Positions 12,966-22,633 of a stretch of DNA of 64,000 nt are shown here, in pieces. Source of the stretch: Cercis canadensis. Taxonomy: Eukaryota > Streptophyta > Magnoliopsida > Fabales > Fabaceae. The DNA lies in the NCBI GenBank assembly GCA_003255065.1, contig QAOA01002492.1, positions 530,928 to 594,927 on the forward strand, written 5' to 3'. The notes under the pieces were generated by a model, which saw only the letters and a program-made list of their open reading frames with translations, had not been told where the DNA came from and did no database searches. Each line of letters opens with the position of its first letter. Positions within the stretch are counted from its first letter, which is position 1. A program made the translations under genes and the position numbers.

Positions 12966-13960
12966 GATTATCTATTTTTTATTTTTGAATTTTTATTTTT
13001 GTTTTCCATTTTTTCGTTTTTGTTCTAGTATTGTTCTTCATAGTTTCTTCTTGTTCTTGCTTTTGAATTGTTGAAAAAAAATTTATAGGTAACTTTTTTT
13101 ATTAATTCCCTTTGTGTCCTAATAATTGCCCTTAAGGTGGTGTTTTGATGTTTTCTATTTCTAATTTTTTATGATTTTTCTATGCTAAATGCAATTTCTG
13201 GGCTGTTGAACTTTCTAGATCATCAATTGAACTTGTATGGAGCATGANCTATGCTAAATGCAATTTCTGAGCTGTTGAACTTTCTAGATCATCAATTGAA
13301 CTTGTATGGAGCATGATTAAAATCATAGTATTAAAAAGAAAATTATGGGAAAAGTATGAACATTCAAAGTGTTCTTGAGAAAAATACCAAGAAATTTGTA
13401 TAAAAAAAAATTATGGAATAGAATTCAAAAGTGTTGAATTAAATGCTCTTTAAGTTATTTCATGCTTTATAACATAATCTTGAGTTGAGATTGTTTCATT
13501 TTGGCTCAAACTGTGTTTAAATTTGTTAGATTAACTTGAATTTGTGAAAATTTTGTTGCCTATTGCTTTAATTCTCAAGTCCTTTGTAAGTCAAATTTCT
13601 TCCTTGTTTATGAATCCTAATTTGGTATTGAGTTCTTTTGGTCTTGTCCTTGATTTAGATTTCCTTGCTATTGTTCTGTTCTTGTTCTTGAATTCATATT
13701 GTCTATCCTTTAATTTCTTTGTGTTGTGCCACATTTCCCTTTCTTCTAATGAGTGATTTGCTGTGAAATTTGTCACAAAAGGCTATGCTCTTAGTTTGTT
13801 TATTTAGTTCCATAAAGAACTAAAGGAAGGAGATTAAGAGTGGAAAAAGGCAATAATGTGAGGTCATTAGAGGGTAAGAGTCATTAATGAGTCAAACGCG
13901 AGTATAAGTGACATTGTTGGAAAGCAAACACGTAAGGGAGTGGTGAGGCTATTTCACTAA
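12966..13960 (+). other. T-rich region between LTR head and gag, contains a 68-bp duplication
   Basis: Long TTTTTG/TTCTTG-rich sequence with no convincing gene. It probably belongs to the LTR or leader of the neighbouring Ty3 element. I found no primer-binding site. Two copies of a 68-bp unit flank an N at 13248. Confidence 0.5.
13180..13316. repeat. 68-bp direct duplication flanking an N
   Basis: Copy 1 is 13180-13247 and copy 2 is 13249-13316, separated only by the N at 13248. They differ at about one position (CTGGGCTG against CTGAGCTG). This may be a recent tandem duplication or an assembly join. Confidence 0.9.
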
Positions 13961-13984
13961 CAATTTCTTTTAGGTTTTGAAATC

Positions 13985-15960
13985 GTGGATAGAGAAAGTG
14001 AAGTAGGAAACCAATCTTTTATACTCCAAGCCATGCAGCAGCAATTTGAGAGGATAAACATGAGGTTTGATGAGTTGCATAACTGAATGAGAAGATATGA
14101 GAAAAATTTGCAAGGTAGACAGCCACATAGAGTACCCGAGGCAAGGAGGAGAAATGGGACGGTTGTGGAGGAGAATGAAGAAGGGAGTGGGCATAGTGAC
14201 TCCAAGGTCCAAGGTAACTTTACTAGGCACAATAGAGGAGAAAGAATAGCAAGACATGCACATGTCGACCATGACTTGGGAGGCCAAATCAACTCTGAAG
14301 ACCAATATCAGTTTGCTAGACATGACTAGAGAGAAAGAAAAGCGACACACCCCAAGTGGATCGTGATCTAAGTGGCATTAAAATGAAGATTTCAACCTTT
14401 CAAGAAAGGAATGACCCGGAAACCTATTTAGATTGGAAGAAAAAGGTAGAGCATGTGTTTGATTGTCACCATTACTCCGAAGAGAAGAAGGTGAAACTAG
14501 TAGCTGTTGAGTTCACGGATTATGTCATCATTTGATGGGACCAACTTGTATTAAATAGAAGAAGAAACCATGAGAGACCAATTGACTCTTGGGAATACAT
14601 GAAAGCCATTGTGAGGAAGAGGTTCATACCAAGCTACTACTATTGGAATCTTTTCCAAAAGTTGCAAGGTCTAATACAAGGCCTTAAAAGTGTAGAGGAC
14701 TACCATAGAGAGATGAAGATAGCCATGATTAGAGTGAATGTGGACGAGGATAGAGAAGCTACTATGGCTAAGTTCTTACATGGTTTGAATAGAGACATCA
14801 CCAATGTAGTAGAGTTGTACCATTATGTGGAGTTGGAGAATATGGTATACATAGCCATAAAGATAGAAAAACAACTAAAGCGAAAGAGTACCTTGAGGCA
14901 CAATTCGACTTCCTCTTCACCATAGAAACCGAATTGACAAAAGGATGATGAAGCTGCTGCCAAATCTAGGGCTGAAACATCTGAGGCTCTAAGAGAGAGA
15001 AGCAACCAAACCAAATGTAACCTGAATTCCCAACCTTCTAGAAATAGGGATATTAATTGCTTTAAATGCTTAGGAAAGGGACATATTGCTTCACAATGTC
15101 CAAATAAGAGGGTGATGATCTTAAAAGATAATGGAGTTATTGAAACCAATAGTGAATTAGATGATGACTCTATGCCACTTTTAGAGGAAGCTAGTGATGG
15201 TGTGGAGCATGCTATTGAGGGTGAATTGTTAGTCATAAGGCAAGCACTTAGCTCATAAATGAAAGAGAATGAAGTAGTGCAGCGGAGCAACGTTTTCCAT
15301 ACTAGATGCCACATCAATGGTAAGGTTAGTAGTATGAAACTTGATGGAGGTAGTTGTACTAATATAGGTAGCACTACTTTAGTTGAAAAGTTGGGACTTA
15401 CTACCTTAAAATATCCTATCCCTACAAGCTACAATGGTTGAATCATAGTGGGGAAATAAAGGTAAATGAACAAGTGCTGCTTTCATTCTCTATTGGGAGG
15501 TATGAAGATGATGTCCTATGTGATGTAGTGCCTATGTAAATCGGACACATTCTTTTTAGGCGTCATTGGCAATATGATAGGCGTGTCTTACATGATGGTT
15601 ACACCAATCGGTACTCTTTTGTTATGAACGAGCAACCTATCACTCTTGCACCATTGACTCCTAAGCAAGTGCTCAATGATAAAGAAAGACTTCAAAGGGA
15701 GAGTGACACAAAGAAAGAGAGTGAAAAATGGAAGAACATTGTAGAGGCCGAGAGTAGTGTGAAAAGAGATGGGAAAGGGGAGGAAAAGATGCAACATTCG
15801 AGTGTATGTGCAAAGCAAAGTGAGGTCAAGAGAACACTAACAAACTTGATCATTCTTTGCCTAATGTTATTTTGCCTAGTTCATAGAATTTTGAAGATGT
15901 TCTCCAACTTAGAAAATGTGTGGTAAGATGGTGACCTTTGAACTGGGAGATTAGGCTCAA
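13985..15960 (+). pseudogene. Ty3-type retrotransposon gag-protease, no reverse transcriptase
   Basis: The frame begins near 13985 (DREREVGNQSFILQAMQQQFERI). It passes through a charged linker to the retrotransposon-gag block ISTFQERNDPETYLDWKKKVEHVF (about 14385-14460) and SWEYMKAIVRKRFIPSYYY (14590-14640). A CCHC zinc knuckle, CFKCLGKGHIASQCPNK, follows at about 15058-15110. The protease region reads LDGGSCTNIGSTTLVEKLGL (about 15340-15400), then CDVVPM and a broken GHILFRRHWQYDRRV. The active site is G-G rather than D-S/T-G. After about 15640 the sequence turns Lys/Glu-rich and then jumps to FEDESF near 16000, the usual last motif before the 3' LTR. Reverse transcriptase, RNase H and integrase are absent. 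Several in-frame stops are present (for example at 14085, 14924 and 15257). Confidence 0.85.
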
Positions 15961-16035
15961 GGTCACAACAAATTGTTCCGAAAAATCGATGATGGTGATA
16001 ATTTGAGGACGAATCATTTCGAAGAGTAGGGGAAT

Positions 16036-16740
16036 GATGAGAATCATGAAAGCACTCATAAGGACCCAAGTGAGCTACAACAAGCAAAGAAGATGCAAGT
16101 GGCTTTTTTAGGGTTGATTGAGAAGCTTGGGGCTCAATGATCAATCATAGATGAAGATTGGGGTTGTGTGTACTCAATTGAAGCATTGGAAGGCTTTTTT
16201 GGCGAAGGAGGACAACAGCTCAGCGCCCCAGCGCCTTCCAAGTAAGAGCTAGGCGCCCCAGCGCCTAGGCAATTTCCTCTCCTTGTGTTTTTTGCTTTTC
16301 TTGCTTATTTGGGCTCCAAACTTTACCTATTTTGAACCCATTCTTATTGTAGTTAAACATATGCTATGTACCTCTTTTAGTATTGAGTTTGTACTAGTTT
16401 TTTGAATATTTTTAATTGGGCTTGGATTTTACCCAATTAGGTAAATTAGAGTTTTGCTTTGTTTTAAAGGGAGGTCATTCCCCTTGTGATGGTCAGATTT
16501 AGATTATTCAGAATTTGTAGTAGATAGGTCTCTTCCTTGGTTCTTTAGAAGAGCTCTTAGAAATTATCAAAAACCCTAGGTTCTTGTAGCGTTCTCCCCG
16601 GCTTATCCCTCTCATTTCCTTTCCTCGACTTTGGAGAGTGGCGCCTTATCCTTCGTTTTAATACCTTTGGTTCTCATCGCTTTATAGGTGATGGGTCTAG
16701 GTTTTCTTTAATTTGTGTTTTCTGAATCTTTGAACTTGAT
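16036..16740 (+). mobile_element. Putative 3' LTR of the gag-protease Ty3 element
   Basis: Begins TGATGAGAATCATG directly after a purine-rich GAAGAGTAGGGGAA stretch that would serve as polypurine tract. It carries GCGCCCCAGCGCC motifs near 16210 and 16255. No second copy of this LTR was found upstream of the gag, so the element has lost its 5' LTR or that copy is too diverged to see. The right boundary is a guess. Confidence 0.5.
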
Positions 16741-18515
16741 TGGATGATCTTCGGGCATTCGAATCTCTATTGATCATGACTAACTCTAGAGGTTCGCATC
16801 ATCCATTCTCAACAAAAAGTGAGGAAGAGAATATTGAACAACATATGCACACAAGCTTAACCATTAAATACTTGGAGTTGCAAGTCAAATATGAGAAATT
16901 TAGTCGGTCAATAAAAACAAAACAAACTTTGTCAGCTTTGTTGATGGCACATAATCCTTTCCTTCTATTGCTAAAATCTTCTTTGCATTTGAATATAAAA
17001 CAATGTATTAAATTAAAGTCCAACAAATAATAATGAAAATACTATAAGGTACTTGCTGAAACATGATAGCTATACATGTTACCTCATTTGCTTTGAGTTT
17101 GGAGTGTTACCCTTTGCTGCATTCATTTTGGTCTCCATTATCCTCTAATAGTGGTGCTTTGAACTGAAGTGAGTTAATGAAAGAATACGGTTAGGAAGTG
17201 TGCTGGCCAAGTAGCACTTCCTTCTTAAAATGAGAGATTGAAGATGATGGATTGGTTGGACTCTTCTAAAGCAACAAAGTACAATACTTAAAGCAATACT
17301 TATCTTCTTACTCTTTAAGACATACTTTTGGGCCTTTAGCTTCGATACCCAAACCCTTGCCATCTAAAAGTCATAATTTTTCTTCTGCCAGAAAGGCAAG
17401 CAAATATATAGCCCAAATTCAGCATTATTTTGTCTTCTATATGCCGGAGCCATTACATAGTAGGAAGGTTTCATAATTCAGTCCCTTTGTCACCAAGCTG
17501 ACCAATAATGGGCCATACCTACAAGGAATGAACACACATAAACTAGGCCCAGGTTGAGATGACCAACTTGGACTCTAATCATGAAGTTAGAATGAGAATT
17601 GATTACTATTAGAGTGAATAATGAGGCATCAGTGTAACTACACCTTATTTATAGCAGGGTCCAATGGCACTATGGTAAATAGAATGAAATGAGGATCCAC
17701 TATGGAGTTGGGCTTCTAATAAGTCTAGTTAGAGAGATAGGCCCAAAAAATATTGGGCCTTACCAAAAATGTTCAGGTAATACAAACAATATGCTATCAA
17801 ATTCTTTTTTCAGCAATTTTGCACCTCAAATCCACAACTTTAGAACCTTAATAGTCCATCACAAGGCATAGTAGGAAGGTTTCATAAATCAGTTCGACAA
17901 TAGTACACTTTCAAAGTTGTGGGCTGTGACTTTGTTTCTATAAAATTCTTCAATTATCACAACAAACATGTAATTGAAGTTGAACCTTTACATTAATATC
18001 ATGAAGTGTTCCTAAATCCTCCCTTCTTCTATTATAAACCTCACAATTTACAAGTTTGGAAACCTATAGCTACCAATCAGCTGCACTAAGAATGCTTACT
18101 ATTATATCTTGCCTCAACTCTACAGAGAATGAGGCCAATACAAAATTACATATACCTGAAAAATGTTTTAGTGTAGATTTGACAATACTTCTAAACAATC
18201 TCACTGACAAAGAGCACTGAGCAGTTTTGGTAACATGTACTTCCTAAATGACTATTCATTGGTTATTGCTTAAAACTGGAATTTGGATCTAGTCACGTCA
18301 CATGACTCATATTGTGGTGATCTAAACCATGCATTTAATCTAAAGCTCATGTGAACCATTGACGGTGTACTGCCAAGTCAACATTTCTTTTCAACATAAG
18401 TCATGTGACATGACTGAATACAAATCCCTTAAAACAGGGCATATCAAATTCTAATTAGAAGCTAGATTATCTATATTATTCTCCTGGGGCTAGTTCTGAA
18501 AGACAGAAAACTAAA
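16741..18515. other. Intergenic, no recognised gene
   Basis: Only short reading frames without recognisable motifs. A stretch starting CATAGTAGGAAGGTTTCATAA occurs twice (about 17456 and 17867), suggesting an old duplication. I see no RNA gene. Confidence 0.5.
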
Positions 18516-18710
18516 TCAATCCAATAAAGTAGGAGACCAAGTTAGAAACCCTAGACCACCACTACTACAACTGCAAACACCACAACACTCAGAAACTTCA
18601 ACATCACTGTAGGGGCCACCATCAATGCCAGTGGCATTAGTGCAATCCCATCCCAACATGGCCATTATCACCAGAAACAACACCATCTTCACAACAAACA
18701 ATATAGCCAT
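18516..18710 (-). CDS. Possible small secreted Cys-rich peptide, 64 aa
   Basis: The minus-strand ATG at 18710 opens a 64-residue frame. It starts MAILFVVKMVLFLVIMAML, a hydrophobic stretch that would work as a signal peptide, with a plausible cleavage after Ala/Thr near residue 26-27. The remainder has four clustered cysteines after the leader, within SECCGVCSC, and ends LTWSPTLLD. A strong splice acceptor (T-rich tract then GTAG) lies 22 bases upstream of the ATG, as in plant genes with a 5'-UTR intron. I do not recognise a family. Against it: it is short, isolated in transposon-rich DNA, and could be chance. Confidence 0.3.
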   Translation of the reverse strand: MAILFVVKMVLFLVIMAMLGWDCTNATGIDGGPYSDVEVSECCGVCSCSSGGLGFLTWSPTLLD

Positions 18711-19422
18711 TTTATCTGTTGATGAATCTATTCTACAAAAAAAATACACATTAATTAACCATGAGTAGTAAAGGTTGAAGATATTAAATATGTTGTACAT
18801 AAAGGTATTTTAAGAAACTCGGAAACATGATTCAGTTCCAGTATTTATTGTGGCAGAGAAAAGATTGGAACATAAATGCAGAGTTCTATTCCATCCACTT
18901 GACTTCTAGAATGAAATAGTTTAAAAGAATACTTCTTTCACCCAACCTTCTTCTACTGTTGTAGAACTTTCATTAGTAATTACGTGTGTTAATGCACACT
19001 TTCTCAAGGTCTTCCAGTAAAGTTACAAATAAACTCAGCATTTCTCTTGATAAATTCTAACTATGAATTAGAAAGAAAGGCAAGTAAAAAATGACATGGC
19101 ACAACATCAACCAAGTACAATGGCAAGATACCAAGAAGTAGAATGTGATAGCACAAAACAAAAACATACAAGGACATCTATATAGCCCAAATTCCCTCGT
19201 TGCAATAAATGTTGACAACATTTAACTTTTACTACAAAGATGATCTAACATACCCTGGACCCATGTTAAAAAAATGTTCCTATATTAAAGCAATTGGATG
19301 TAAAAATTTGCAATTATTAACTCATTGGCATTGTACCCCGTGGGCAATATAAAAGAATCTTTAGAGAGAGAGAAAAAAAATCTAATGAACTAAAGTTGCC
19401 ATAGTATTTAGTTTTCTTTTGT
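18711..19422. other. Intergenic, nothing recognised
   Basis: AT-rich sequence without coding motifs on either strand. The part at 18711-18780 may be the UTR and intron of the small peptide frame. Confidence 0.4.
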
Positions 19423-19545
19423 CAGCCATCAGAGGCTTCCACATCAATTTTTCGATCTACACAAACATCAGGTCCTGATAGCAAGCACCTTCTGAAATAT
19501 TGTGATGCATCTCCAACTTCCCCCATAGCAAGGTAACAGCTTAAA
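19423..19545 (-). pseudogene. Exon-sized fragment of a TPR/DnaJ-domain protein gene
   Basis: The minus strand reads CYLAMGEVGDASQYFRRCLL followed by SGPDVCVDRKIDVEASDG. This resembles the tetratricopeptide segment of plant TPR proteins with a C-terminal J domain (Arabidopsis TPR15/TPR16 type), in which CxxAMGEVExAxxYF and CxDRRIxxEASDGLQKAQ are conserved. A T-rich tract then AAG precedes the block like a splice acceptor. The other side lacks a clear donor, and no neighbouring exons were found within 2 kb. It is best explained as a captured or relict gene fragment. The family call is from memory of the motif and is moderate in strength. Confidence 0.5.
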
Positions 19546-20639
19546 AAAAATTGAAACAACTTTGTTAAATATTAACCCTTTGTTTTAGTTTTTGTTTTTA
19601 GATGATTACCCCTTTTGTTTCTTAATCTATCCTAAAGTGTCACATATTTACCCATTCCTATTTCTTCATTTTCTTTGTGGGGTCTAAGACTCTTCTTCCA
19701 ATTGAAAAAGGAAGCATTTTGTATTCTTCTTTTTTTCATATATCATTGTACATATTGTATTTCTCTTAGCTATTTGAATTTAAATTTGGTTCTGGAGCAC
19801 TCAGAATCCCAAGAATTTAAGATTCGTTTAAACTCACTCAAGTAGTCATATTATATCTAGATTCCTACATCATTACAACTTTTAAACTTGTCCTGAAGTC
19901 TAAAGAGGACTGTGTAAATAGTTTGGAAGGTGTTAGTTTTTGACATTAATGTCTAATGTAACAATGCTCCTGGTTTCTTACATGATCTTTTCTTTGCACA
20001 AAACTTGATAAGTTTCAAATTTGCCCTTGTTTCTTTCATTATCTACAATTGAATATAAGTTTCAAATATTGTCTACTCGAGTTGTGAGGTAAGATTTGAG
20101 CCTTGTGATTCTAATCATTGATGTCCATGCAGAGGTCTTCTAACTCAATATATGAACACACCATGCGGCATCTTTACAAATAAGTAACAGTGAGTCTAAT
20201 AGAGTGCATTCTAGGTTAAAAGATATTTTGTTAGACATTAGTTATTAATAAACTATGGAAGTTGATATTTAACACACTTTAATGATATGTTCAATTCTCC
20301 TGAAAAATATAGTCAAGGTACCAAATGTTAGGTTCTGTTGCAGTGTTCCATCTTCTGAAACTAAGCCTAGAATTGTGCATTATATACCAACACATGTATC
20401 ATCTACTGTTGCCTAATATGCCTTGCAGCACAGCCTATGTTGCTAGGTATATATTAATCTTTATTTTGGTACTTTTGGCTACAACTTTAGATTCGAACAT
20501 AAAATCCACTAGCCCTGAGGAGGACCTAAGGGCCACTCAGTTATAAGTTGTTTGATATATATTTTAATTTTGTAATAAGTAAATAATTTAATAGAGTTCA
20601 TTTATGAAGAACATGAACAATAGTTTCTATAGTGCTACT
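19546..20639. other. Intergenic, nothing recognised
   Basis: AT-rich. One 73-residue open frame at 20325-20546 lacks any family feature and I do not treat it as a gene. Confidence 0.4.
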
Positions 20640-20648
20640 TAATTTTAT
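20640..20648. repeat. 9-bp target-site duplication, left copy (TAATTTTAT)
   Basis: Identical to 21704-21712. Nine bases is the duplication length of Mutator-superfamily transposons. Confidence 0.88.
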
Positions 20649-21703
20649 GGCTTAATTACAATTTTGGTCTCCCTATTTAAACGATTTCTATGAATCAATC
20701 ACTCAATTTTAAAACTCTATAATTTAGTCCTTGTGTTTATTCAAATTTTGTAACTTTAGTCCAATCCTCAGTCTTCCGTTTATATACTGACCAATGAAGC
20801 TAACATGGTACTAAAAAAATTATCTTTTGTTCCTAATATCCTAAATGATTTGCCACATAGGCAATTTTGCCTTTAAATATAGTTTAAGTTTGTCATGTGC
20901 TGGGCACATGACTAGTTATTATCTTCTCCACTAAAATTGAAGATATGTCCCTCGACTGAAAACTTGAAGCACGGCTTTGAGTTTCCAAAGAGAAACCTCA
21001 AAGAACTTTGCATACACTTGATCCCCTTTCCATTTAATTGTTATCGAATTGAATATATATAGTTCCCCAAATCTTTTTTGTTTGAATATATTTATCCTTA
21101 TTTGACATCTGGAGCTATACAAGAGAATCTATGTGACTCTATGCTAATATAAAATGGTCTCTTGTCTCTTCTAATTGAGAAGTGAGAATTGTTTCTTATA
21201 GATTTTTTGCTTTTGCTTTTAAAAATATGTTATTTTTTTGTTTGTTTTGTTATAAAACTTGAACCAGTTTTAGCTTCTTTGGATACTCGACCAGCTTTTC
21301 TTATTGGTTGCAAAGTAGACCAATTTGCATAAATAACAGATCCCTAGAAATTGCTTGCCGCAAATCCTTGAGGAAATTGGGAATTTGGCTCTTCGTGTAG
21401 TTTAGTTGAGAAGAGAGGGATAACTTAAGCACGTGACTCTACATCTATCAGATTTGGGGAAAAATACTTAAATGTCTTGATGAGGGCTTAATTGTGTGAC
21501 ATATCACTCTTATTTTGGCATCTTAATAATGAAAAACAATTATTTTTTGGACATGTCAACAGCTCCTGTTAGTTTTTGAATGGCTGAGTGACTGAGGGAT
21601 TAAATTGTTCAAACTCGGTAATACACAGGGACTGAATCATAAAGTTTTAAAATAGGGAGACTGACTCATAGGAATGACGAGGGACCAAAATTGCCATCAA
21701 GCC
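20649..21703. mobile_element. Non-autonomous Mutator-like element with long terminal inverted repeats
   Basis: 1055 bp flanked by a perfect 9-bp target duplication (20640-20648 and 21704-21712). The left end reads GGCTTAATTACAATTTTGGT and the right end in reverse complement reads GGCTTGATGGCAATTTTGGT. The arms stay alignable for roughly 100 bp or more (shared AAAACTxTATxATTxAGTCC). The interior has no transposase, so movement would have needed an enzyme from elsewhere. The interior contains a 63-residue minus-strand frame (20931-21122) without recognised homology, which could be captured host sequence or chance. Confidence 0.88.
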
Positions 21704-21712
21704 TAATTTTAT

Positions 21713-22194
21713 ATCCATGGAAGTGAGATGTATGGGAGGGAACTGGTGGACCCATGGAAGGAGATCACTTGATGGGAGTTTCTCAATACATTGTTCTTCT
21801 AAAGTTGTGGCCTACAAGCAATTAATTCCTAATTGCTATTTTTAGGAAGGTTAAGGCAACCCAAGAAAAAGTCACCAACTTAGAAAAATAGAGATTTACA
21901 AGTTTCCTAACCATCGATTTCAATGACACAATCATAGTTGAAAAATTGTTGTTCTACGAGTTCTCTAGAAGTCTAAAGATGACTCTTTTTAGGCCTTGCA
22001 AGTTCTCCTTGTGTTGTGCTATTTAGCCACTCCCAACAAATGCTCCTTGCTATATGACTAAGGATTTCTGAGTTCAAAAATTGAGGGTTGGTAGGGAGGC
22101 ATGTGTTCTCTACCTTTTAAGTTCAAGAATTTTAAAAAAAAAATTACTCCTTTAGTTATTAGGGTTAATTTAAATATTTAAAGAGTTGTGTATA
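21713..22194. other. Intergenic, nothing recognised
   Basis: AT-rich spacer between the Mutator-like element and the copia element. Confidence 0.4.
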
Positions 22195-22199
22195 CATCA

Positions 22200-22614
22200 T
22201 GTTAAACATAAAAGGGATATACATAATGGAAGATGAGCAAAGAGAAAAGTCAAATCAATTAGAATTAGTCAAAGTTAGTTAGTTAGTTAGTTAGTTAGTT
22301 AATTAAGTAGTCATTCAGTTAAATAATAACTTCTAGAACAAGTTGAGCAAGTAACTGCTTCAAAACGTCTATACATACGATTACTATATTCATTGTAAAT
22401 GCAATGAGGAATATTATTCAATTTCATATCTCATTTTACATCTCAGATCCCTTGTGTATCAATTTCTTGTCTTTTTCTCTTCTAGTTACTTGCTTTACAT
22501 TTTCCTGTGTTTTCTTGGCATTTTCCCTTCAACTTCATTGCTTTCTGGTTCATTGATCTGCATCATTTTAAGATAGTATCCAAGGATCATCTCAAGATTT
22601 ATCCAAGTTCAACA
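22200..22614 (+). repeat. Copia 5' LTR
   Basis: 415 bp, TG...CA ends. It contains a (GTTA)n run at about 22277-22303 that is longer than in the 3' LTR. Confidence 0.93.
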
Positions 22615-22628
22615 TGGTATTAGAGCAG
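22615..22628 (+). promoter_or_regulatory. Copia primer-binding site (tRNA-iMet type)
   Basis: TGGTATTAGAGCAG starts immediately after the 5' LTR. The canonical plant tRNA-iMet complement is TGGTATCAGAGC, so there is one C-to-T change. Confidence 0.88.
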
Positions 22629-22633
22629 CTCTA

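Noticed and set aside
14823-15374. 183-aa minus-strand open frame
   Set aside because: It lies antisense to the Ty3 gag zinc knuckle and protease, which are convincing on the plus strand, and shows no motif of its own.
12635-16035. Single intact Ty3 element with LTRs at 12635 and 16036
   Set aside because: The two LTR-like sequences begin with different text (TGATAAGTCGG against TGATGAGAATC) and do not align, so they are not a pair.
20325-20546. 73-aa plus-strand frame with a hydrophobic middle
   Set aside because: No recognisable family, no splice or promoter context, and it lies in AT-rich intergenic DNA next to a Mutator-like element.
22277-22303. GTTA repeat considered as a CRISPR-like or tandem array
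   Set aside because: It is a simple microsatellite inside a copia LTR; the partner LTR has a shorter version at 26772.
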